DNA of 57,598 bases from Candidatus Thorarchaeota archaeon (lineage in GTDB: Archaea > Asgardarchaeota > Thorarchaeia > Thorarchaeales > Thorarchaeaceae): contig SDOA01000010.1 of NCBI GenBank assembly GCA_004524595.1, forward strand, positions 1-57,598. The letters are read 5' to 3'. Every line of letters begins with the position of its first letter. Position 1 is the first letter of the stretch. Made by a program: the position numbers and the translations under genes. The notes beneath the pieces were generated by a model. It searched no databases, was not told the DNA's origin, and was given only the letters and a program-made list of their open reading frames with translations. Positions 52,812 to 57,598 of the stretch are shown piece by piece.

Positions 52812-53726
52812 ATGGGTGAACTCTACAATCTAATCAGTATTCAGGACCTTGATAGACGTCAAATCGACCATATTCTAGATGTTGCAGTAAAAATGGAATC
52901 TGTGGCTGTCAAACGGAGCAAAGACCTCGATTCGAAAATTATGGCAACATTGTTCTTTGAACCTTCAACCCGTACACGATTATCTTTTGAGAGTGCCATG
53001 TTGCGTCTTGGAGGGAGTGTCTTAGGTTTTGCAGAAGAAGGTGTATCAAGTGCAGGTGCAAAAGGAGAAACTCTTGCTGATACGATTAGAACTGTGGAAC
53101 GATATGCAGATATTATTGTCATGAGACACCCACTTGATGGATCAGCAAGAGTTGCTGCCGAGTTCTCAAGTATTCCAGTTATTAATGCAGGTAGTGGATC
53201 AGAAGAACACCCAACTCAAGCGTTACTTGATCTATATTCAATAAAGAAGATGAAAGGAAAGATAGATGGTCTAACAATCTCCCTCTGTGGGGACCTGAAG
53301 TACGGCAGGACTGTTCATTCTCTTGGAATGGGGTTATCCCATTATAGTGTGAAGATTAAGCTTGCAGCGCCACCTACATTAAGAATGAAACCTACAGTTG
53401 TTGAGGAGATGAAAAGAGCAGGAGTAGAAGTGATTCAAGTAGATGATATTAAAGAAGCAATACAGGAAGTTGATGTTGTATACATGACACGGATACAGAA
53501 AGAAAGATTTCCTGATATTCGTGAGTACGATAAGGTAAAGGGACAATTTAGAATTGGTATAGAAGAGGCAAATCTCTTGAGGGATGATGCAATCGTTCTA
53601 CACCCACTTCCCAGAGTAGATGAGTTGAGTTCTGATGTTGACAACATGCCACAAGCAAGGTATTTTGATCAAGTCTATAATGGAGTCGTCTTGCGAATGG
53701 CCATCTTGAAGATGATACTTGGCTAA
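52812..53726 (+). CDS. pyrB: Aspartate carbamoyltransferase catalytic subunit
   Basis: A 304-residue enzyme of de novo pyrimidine synthesis: carbamoyl phosphate plus aspartate gives carbamoyl-aspartate. Motifs are complete: the carbamoyl-phosphate site FFEPSTRTRLSFESAM, GSGSEEHPTQALLDL and HPLPRVDELSSDVD. At 304 residues it is the normal family length. No regulatory subunit (pyrI) gene follows in this window. Its last 4 bp overlap the opposing regulator gene. Confidence 0.95.
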   Translation: MGELYNLISIQDLDRRQIDHILDVAVKMESVAVKRSKDLDSKIMATLFFEPSTRTRLSFESAMLRLGGSVLGFAEEGVSSAGAKGETLADTIRTVERYADIIVMRHPLDGSARVAAEFSSIPVINAGSGSEEHPTQALLDLYSIKKMKGKIDGLTISLCGDLKYGRTVHSLGMGLSHYSVKIKLAAPPTLRMKPTVVEEMKRAGVEVIQVDDIKEAIQEVDVVYMTRIQKERFPDIREYDKVKGQFRIGIEEANLLRDDAIVLHPLPRVDELSSDVDNMPQARYFDQVYNGVVLRMAILKMILG

Positions 53727-54448
53727 GATGGTTCAAGGCTATGCAGTTCTTTCGTGAGTAAATCTAAGGATGCAATCTTACTTACTGCAAGCGGTATTCG
53801 CATCTGTTCAGATAACTCCACCGCAAGACGGTCAACCTCACCAACACCATGTAGAATCACCAGAGCAGGTTTAAACTCCTGTGATTTTATCGCAATCATC
53901 GGAGCTCTACCGGTATTTACTTTGGTAAACAAAAGACATCGTTCTGTGGTAGCACCAAAGAGCTTTAGGAACTCGTCACTGTTTAGTTCCTTAACTGCAC
54001 GTTCGACATCAACAAGCGTGTATCCATAGAGTTCCCTGTCAAGATACTTTTCCCCAGAAAGAATTGTACACTTTAACTGCTTACAGAATAATTTTGATGT
54101 GATAGGAGAAGTGAAATCACTCATTGCAATGACAATATTGAGATCTACGAGACTCACATCCATTAGTCGTACAAAAGCAGCACCAGTCTGCCCACCATTA
54201 CGCTCATCGAGAGCAAGTAACGCCATGACAAACCGTCGTATAGTCGATGTTCCAGGAGATTTTCTTCTACCGGATTCGTAATCACTGATCACACTGGGAC
54301 TGATATCCAGATAATCTGCAAGAACAATCTGAGGGAGCCTGAATCTCTCCCGCCACACACGCATAGAATGCCCGGGACTCTCTGATAGAGCAATCTCCCC
54401 TGCTATCCGTCTAGCTAGACGATCTCGAACTGAGGATTGATACGACAT
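53723..54448 (-). CDS. XRE-type HTH regulator with C-terminal effector-like domain
   Basis: A 241-residue archaeal regulator. The HTH near residues 32-62 reads FRLPQIVLADYLDISPSVIS, then DYESGRRKSPG. The rest resembles the large C-terminal region seen in archaeal HTH proteins grouped as COG1709 (TSPITSKLFCKQLKCTILSG, then KPALVILHGVGEVDRLAVEL). Ligand unknown. ATG start. It is convergent with pyrB, stops overlapping by 4 bp, so a link to pyrimidine genes is possible but not shown. Confidence 0.85.
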   Translation of the reverse strand: MSYQSSVRDRLARRIAGEIALSESPGHSMRVWRERFRLPQIVLADYLDISPSVISDYESGRRKSPGTSTIRRFVMALLALDERNGGQTGAAFVRLMDVSLVDLNIVIAMSDFTSPITSKLFCKQLKCTILSGEKYLDRELYGYTLVDVERAVKELNSDEFLKLFGATTERCLLFTKVNTGRAPMIAIKSQEFKPALVILHGVGEVDRLAVELSEQMRIPLAVSKIASLDLLTKELHSLEPS

Positions 54449-54557
54449 TACACGATGTTCGCATAGTATTGAACATAAGGATTTCGACTATTGACGAAGT
54501 GACCTCTAGAAATCAGTAGATTCCTTTCCTAAGATAATGATATTTAGAAAAGATTGG

Positions 54558-54695
54558 TGGGCCGGCCCGGATTCGAACCGGGGATCCCTTGGACTCTTGC
54601 GAGCTTGGGTAGCACCAAGCAGCGACCCAAACCAAGAATCATTTTTGGCAATCAGTCACGAGTGACAGACTGTAGCCAAGCTAGACCACCGACCC
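54558..54695 (-). tRNA. tRNA-Pro(TGG) with D-loop and anticodon introns
   Basis: On the minus strand, acceptor GGGTCGG (54695-54689) pairs with CCGGCCC (54565-54559). The discriminator is A (54558), with encoded CCA (54557-54555). The T arm is CCCGG-TTCGAAT-CCGGG. The anticodon stem is CTTGG/CCAAG, and the loop TTTGGG gives TGG (proline). A 32-nt intron (54594-54625) is at 37/38. The D loop AGCTTGG is interrupted by about 33 nt (about 54643-54675) that folds on CAGTC/GACTG. Without both inserts the tRNA is of normal length. Confidence 0.9.
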
Positions 54696-54723
54696 ATGTT
54701 TTGATGTAGAACTTTTTCTGCAG

Positions 54724-54730
54724 TTATAAG
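54724..54730 (-). promoter_or_regulatory. tRNA-Pro promoter (TATA)
   Basis: On the minus strand TTCTTATAAC contains a TATA-like CTTATAA at 54724-54730, 29-35 nt upstream of the tRNA-Pro 5' end, the normal archaeal spacing. Confidence 0.5.
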
Positions 54731-54846
54731 AATAACGGACAGGATGCAAGAAATATATAGTGAACTATGAATATTCTTTCATTTTTGAGCCGCTCCTCTA
54801 TGATAAGAGTCATAACATTTCTTGTGATACTTTCGAATGAACTAAG

Positions 54847-55089
54847 ATGAGCATGCTCGGACCTGATGATTTCGATCTTAATGAAAAAGGAAGAAAGAAA
54901 AAACTGGCAAAAGACCTCTCTCCATCTGTTGAAAAGGAGATTGAGAAGTGGCTTGATAAGCTTGATACACCTCTGGCTTTTGAAAAAATTGCTGAGCTAG
55001 TAGGTACAGAAGAAGCAAAACGGCTTGTTGGAGAACGAATGAGACACGGACGTAGGCTTAAATCTGGTGACCCTTGGCTTAGAGAATGA
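54847..55089 (+). CDS. Small charged helical protein, unknown
   Basis: An 80-residue charged, helical protein (EKEIEKWLDKLDTPLAFEKI, then EEAKRLVGERMRHGRRLKSG). No family is recognised. Its end overlaps the next gene's longest frame by 23 nt, so the two are probably co-transcribed. Confidence 0.65.
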   Translation: MSMLGPDDFDLNEKGRKKKLAKDLSPSVEKEIEKWLDKLDTPLAFEKIAELVGTEEAKRLVGERMRHGRRLKSGDPWLRE

Positions 55090-55444
55090 AGATAGGAAGA
55101 CTAGAAACTTGACAAACGAAACCAAAGATATGGCAACAGTTCTTGCATTTATCCGAACGATAGACGCAGAGAAAAGAACTCATCTTGCAGAACTACGGAC
55201 AGGGATAGGTATTCTCACTATTCCTATGGCATTATTGACTATTCTAATTACAACATCGGATTACTATACAATCGAAACAGCCTTCGTGTTTTTCCTCGGG
55301 CTATCGATTGGAATAGTCATACTATTCTTTATTGGCGTATATCTTGTAGGTAGGGCTCTGAAGAATATTAAGAGAGATGATAGACTTCGAAGGTCGTTAA
55401 AGGATATGTCGTGCCTTCTAGACGAATATAATAACTGTAAGTAA
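55067..55444 (+). CDS. DUF202-like membrane protein
   Basis: A 125-residue protein with two hydrophobic segments (GILTIPMALLTILITTSDYY and AFVFFLGLSIGIVILFFIGV). The N-terminal motif LAFIRTIDAEKRTHLAELRT resembles DUF202 (YidH-like) proteins. GTG at 55067 overlaps the preceding gene; a TTG at 55109 is a good alternative. Function unknown. Confidence 0.7.
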   Translation: MTLGLENEDRKTRNLTNETKDMATVLAFIRTIDAEKRTHLAELRTGIGILTIPMALLTILITTSDYYTIETAFVFFLGLSIGIVILFFIGVYLVGRALKNIKRDDRLRRSLKDMSCLLDEYNNCK

Positions 55445-55542
55445 TTGATGTGGCTTTAAACAATAATCATATATTGAATAGGTTGAGCAAGTACTAGAGG
55501 GCAAAGCTGATTATTCTTACTATTCTGATACTTTCCACTCAT

Positions 55543-55830
55543 GTGTTTCTGAGAATCATCCTTGAGTTGTATCACCGATCTGAGGATGGTGTAATTCTCC
55601 GTAAGAGTCGAATGCACAGAGTGATATTGTCTTGTATCACATTACCTCTAGGTAGCATATCTGAGCTGATTTGTCGTTATAATTGCTTTAATAATCCTGA
55701 AACCATGATTGTTTGTTTCCCATTGTTGTACTTTTTTGCATGGATAATGGTTTCAGTATTGGATATATTATATCAAATAATGAAGATTGCTGAGGATATG
55801 GTCATTTTAGAACAAAATACCCAGCAATAA
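55543..55830 (+). CDS. Small membrane protein, doubtful
   Basis: A 95-residue frame with two hydrophobic segments (VILSCITLPLGSISELICRY and FPLLYFFAWIMVSVLDILYQ). No family is recognised. A GTG start is assumed. It may be real because it follows the DUF202-like gene, but evidence is thin. Confidence 0.45.
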   Translation: MFLRIILELYHRSEDGVILRKSRMHRVILSCITLPLGSISELICRYNCFNNPETMIVCFPLLYFFAWIMVSVLDILYQIMKIAEDMVILEQNTQQ

Positions 55831-55868
55831 AGAGAGATTGGAACTGTTGCGATAATTGATTACACTGT

Positions 55869-56222
55869 CTAGCCTTTATGCCATTCATTCTTTTCTATGA
55901 CCTGTCTGAGCTGGTTTCTCGCAACTACAAAGATGGGAGCAAATAGGATTATCATTAGATAGTATCCAAATACGATAAGATTCACACAAACCGCAACACC
56001 AACAACAGTGATAATTTTCATTGCCCACGGTTTTTGAAACCATATTACTAGACTTGTACAAAACGAAACTACTCCAAAGACTATCATGGATGTTCCAACT
56101 AATAATTGAAAGTAGTCTGGGATTATTATTGAAAGATATCCAAGAATGGTGTTTAATGCTCCTGCAAGGATCATCAAGATCGTAGCGTTTCTTGTTCCTG
56201 ATTGTTTCTTAAAATAATCCAA
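55869..56222 (-). CDS. Membrane protein, four helices
   Basis: A 117-residue protein with four hydrophobic segments (ATILMILAGALNTILGYLSI, LLVGTSMIVFGVVSFCTSLV, IITVVGVAVCVNLIVFGYYL and a final short one). It resembles small uncharacterised membrane proteins. ATG start. Function unknown. Confidence 0.68.
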   Translation of the reverse strand: MDYFKKQSGTRNATILMILAGALNTILGYLSIIIPDYFQLLVGTSMIVFGVVSFCTSLVIWFQKPWAMKIITVVGVAVCVNLIVFGYYLMIILFAPIFVVARNQLRQVIEKNEWHKG

Positions 56223-56342
56223 AAGTATTCCCTCGATTCCTATTCTTCATTACTTGTAGAACATATTAGATTTTGTGATGTGCGTTAAATGAAATACAAA
56301 AGCAAGTACGGGTGCCTAAAATACTACTGGAAATAGAAGAGA

Positions 56343-56397
56343 TGGAGCCCCAGGCGAGATTTGAACTCGCGGCCTCCTCCTTACCACCTTCCCCAGT
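56343..56397 (-). tRNA. Orphan 3' half of a tRNA gene (Cys or Thr type), no 5' half nearby
   Basis: On the minus strand the T arm is GCGAG-TTCAAAT-CTCGC (56370-56354). It is followed by the acceptor 3' strand CTGGGGC, discriminator U, and encoded CCA (56345-56343). A preceding TGGTAAGGAGG could be the 3' part of an anticodon arm (GGT anticodon, threonine). U73 also fits cysteine. The matching 5' acceptor GCCCCAG and D arm are not found upstream for 100 nt, and no such tRNA 5' half was found in the window by eye. It may be a split-tRNA 3' half, a tRNA fragment, or an old attachment site. Confidence 0.55.
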
Positions 56398-56442
56398 CTA
56401 ACTTAAATGCAAGTCAATCACTGATACGTTGAGGCTCAATAT

Positions 56443-56793
56443 ATGGTATGTCAAATCTGTGGTAAGAGAAGTGGATTTTATCCAATCTGTAAAGAACACT
56501 ACGAGATGTACAAGAGAGGAGAAGTCGGGAAGTGTTCAGAATGTAATATGTGGTATATCATAGCAGAAGGATGTCCGAATTGTGTCAATAAAGGACAATT
56601 GACAATCAATAAAGGAGAAATCAGACTAACAAGAGATATTCTTGAGAAATGGGGAAAGACGCTTTATGCAATTGGCATGACTGGACTGAAACATGGTCGC
56701 GAAGAATATGACGTTCAAAGATATCAGACCACCTTAGATGTGTCAGCAGAATTGAAAGAACTCTGGAGCAATTGGAATCTGACAAATTCATAA
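56443..56793 (+). CDS. Zinc-ribbon protein, unknown
   Basis: A 116-residue protein. The N-terminal half is rich in cysteine: VCQICGKRSG, PICKEHY, KCSECNMWYI, CPNCVNKG, two likely zinc ribbons. The C-terminal half is helical (DILEKWGKTLYAIGMTGLKH). No family is recognised. ATG start just past a TATA-like stretch. A nucleic-acid-binding role is a guess from the ribbons. Confidence 0.72.
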   Translation: MVCQICGKRSGFYPICKEHYEMYKRGEVGKCSECNMWYIIAEGCPNCVNKGQLTINKGEIRLTRDILEKWGKTLYAIGMTGLKHGREEYDVQRYQTTLDVSAELKELWSNWNLTNS

Positions 56794-56865
56794 GTAATCG
56801 TAGTTGAAAAATGTAAGAAATATTGTAGGATTTTCATGTTCTTACCGAGCATAGTAGCTATCAAT

Positions 56866-57591
56866 CTACCTTGTAATGAGCTTCTCATCTCTCATCGCTC
56901 GGACACACTCTTTCACTGCCGCATCTTTATCCTCATCACTGAGATTGAACTCATTAAGTAGATCTCTGACAATACTCTCAAAATACTCCCTGTTGATACG
57001 TCCAAGTTGTCTGATATCATGGAGGTGCTGAGTGACTGGAATCTTATGAGTATCAATCTCTGAGATCAGGACCACATAGAGAATTCTTCCACCTGTAGAG
57101 TCTTGCTCAATAGTTACACCATCAAACTCTACTGATGACTTGTCCTCCTTTACTCCATACATCTCGATTGAGTCCGTTATCACTTCCTGAATCGCTGCTG
57201 CCAACCTTCGATCTGTGACTATTCCCATCTCTTTCAGAAATCTCTTCATCTCTCGTTCCAGAAGCTCCTGCACTTCAGATCTGTTCATCAGTGCAACATC
57301 TCGCTTGAAGACTCTCTTCTCTCTGGTCTGTCGAGTGTCTCCCTCTCGCACGCCAATTGTGACACGCTCTGGTTCAATGATAATATACGGACTACATCTA
57401 TCGGGGTTCTGTAGGTAGACTCCAGGAAGGTGTGGGTCGTATCTCCGACCTGTCACTTCAGCCATCATTGTGCGAAGATGCCAGGACTCCTTGATCTCTT
57501 CGATGCAGTCCTGTCTAATCAGTAGCTTGAAAGTATGAGTCACCCATCCTTGTTTCTCTTCTGACCAATAGACAAGCTCTTGTGATTCCAA
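56866..57591 (-). CDS. Hypothetical protein, N-terminus may extend past window end
   Basis: A 241-residue cytosolic protein. A helical part with VALMNRSEVQELLEREMKRF is followed by an alpha-beta part (EFDGVTIEQDSTGGRILYVV) and a helical end (DEDKDAAVKECVRAMRDEKL). No family is recognised. TTG at 57591 is the start seen here, but the frame stays open to the window edge, so it may be longer. Confidence 0.65.
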   Translation of the reverse strand: MESQELVYWSEEKQGWVTHTFKLLIRQDCIEEIKESWHLRTMMAEVTGRRYDPHLPGVYLQNPDRCSPYIIIEPERVTIGVREGDTRQTREKRVFKRDVALMNRSEVQELLEREMKRFLKEMGIVTDRRLAAAIQEVITDSIEMYGVKEDKSSVEFDGVTIEQDSTGGRILYVVLISEIDTHKIPVTQHLHDIRQLGRINREYFESIVRDLLNEFNLSDEDKDAAVKECVRAMRDEKLITR

Positions 57592-57598
57592 GAGGGTA

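Noticed and set aside
1..57598. CRISPR arrays, phage structural genes, integrase of the tyrosine type
   Set aside because: No regular spaced repeats, capsid/terminase motifs or integrase R-H-R-Y pattern were seen by eye.

Overview
The window comes from an archaeal chromosome, most probably an Asgard-type (Thorarchaeota-like) archaeon. Direct signs of Archaea are the 5' end of a 16S rRNA gene of archaeal type, four tRNA genes interrupted by short introns, and genes for SRP19, Gar1, Trm1, an archaeal FtsJ and an archaeal-type UMP kinase. The Asgard placement is inference. It rests on a predicted longin-like domain, an Rpc34-like winged-helix/Fe-S protein, many secreted and membrane hydrolases, and AT-rich composition. 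No CRISPR array, replication origin or phage structural module was seen.

Layout. 1-845: 16S rRNA 5' end (minus strand, cut by the window edge), its leader and promoter. 846-8900: M1 aminopeptidase with HEAT repeats, a secreted protein divergent from a membrane protein/winged-helix operon with palindromic operators, an intron-containing tRNA-Ala, an MFS transporter, DUF302, a methyltransferase and two tandem OsmC proteins. 8934-17500: valyl-tRNA synthetase, UMP kinase, tRNA-Leu with intron, PolX with PHP domain, a URO-D-family protein, an HDAC-family deacetylase and a methyltransferase. 17600-30570: membrane-anchored hydrolases, an AttH/CrtC-like protein with an unknown partner, a two-gene split PEP-synthase-like phosphotransferase facing two Fe-S proteins, a secreted glycosidase-like protein, a predicted longin-domain protein and an ECF-S-like membrane protein. 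30855-37606: an acetate/acyl-CoA block (AMP-forming acetyl-CoA synthetase, OFA-family transporter, acetyl-CoA hydrolase/transferase fused to a GNAT domain, amidohydrolase). 37612-41190: a structured hairpin, small membrane proteins, tRNA-Ile with two non-canonical introns, a TIM-barrel isomerase and an MBL-fold hydrolase.

41203-48211 is the most unusual region. About 6.5 kb of accessory DNA lies between an intact cyclophilin gene and a second, truncated copy of that gene's 3' end, about 90% identical by hand count. The DNA between carries an HNH nuclease with five tandem DNA-binding repeats, a transposase remnant, a secreted subtilase and several broken or doubtful genes. This looks like an integrated element that replaced the 3' end of its target gene.

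48614-57598 returns to housekeeping genes: trm1, ftsJ/rlmE, rpc34-like, gar1, srp19, dCMP deaminase, pyrB and an XRE regulator. They are followed by tRNA-Pro with two introns, several small membrane proteins, an orphan tRNA 3' half and a hypothetical protein at the edge. The sense genes are tightly packed, often with overlapping starts and stops, with GTG/TTG starts and Shine-Dalgarno-like GGAG/GGTGA motifs.
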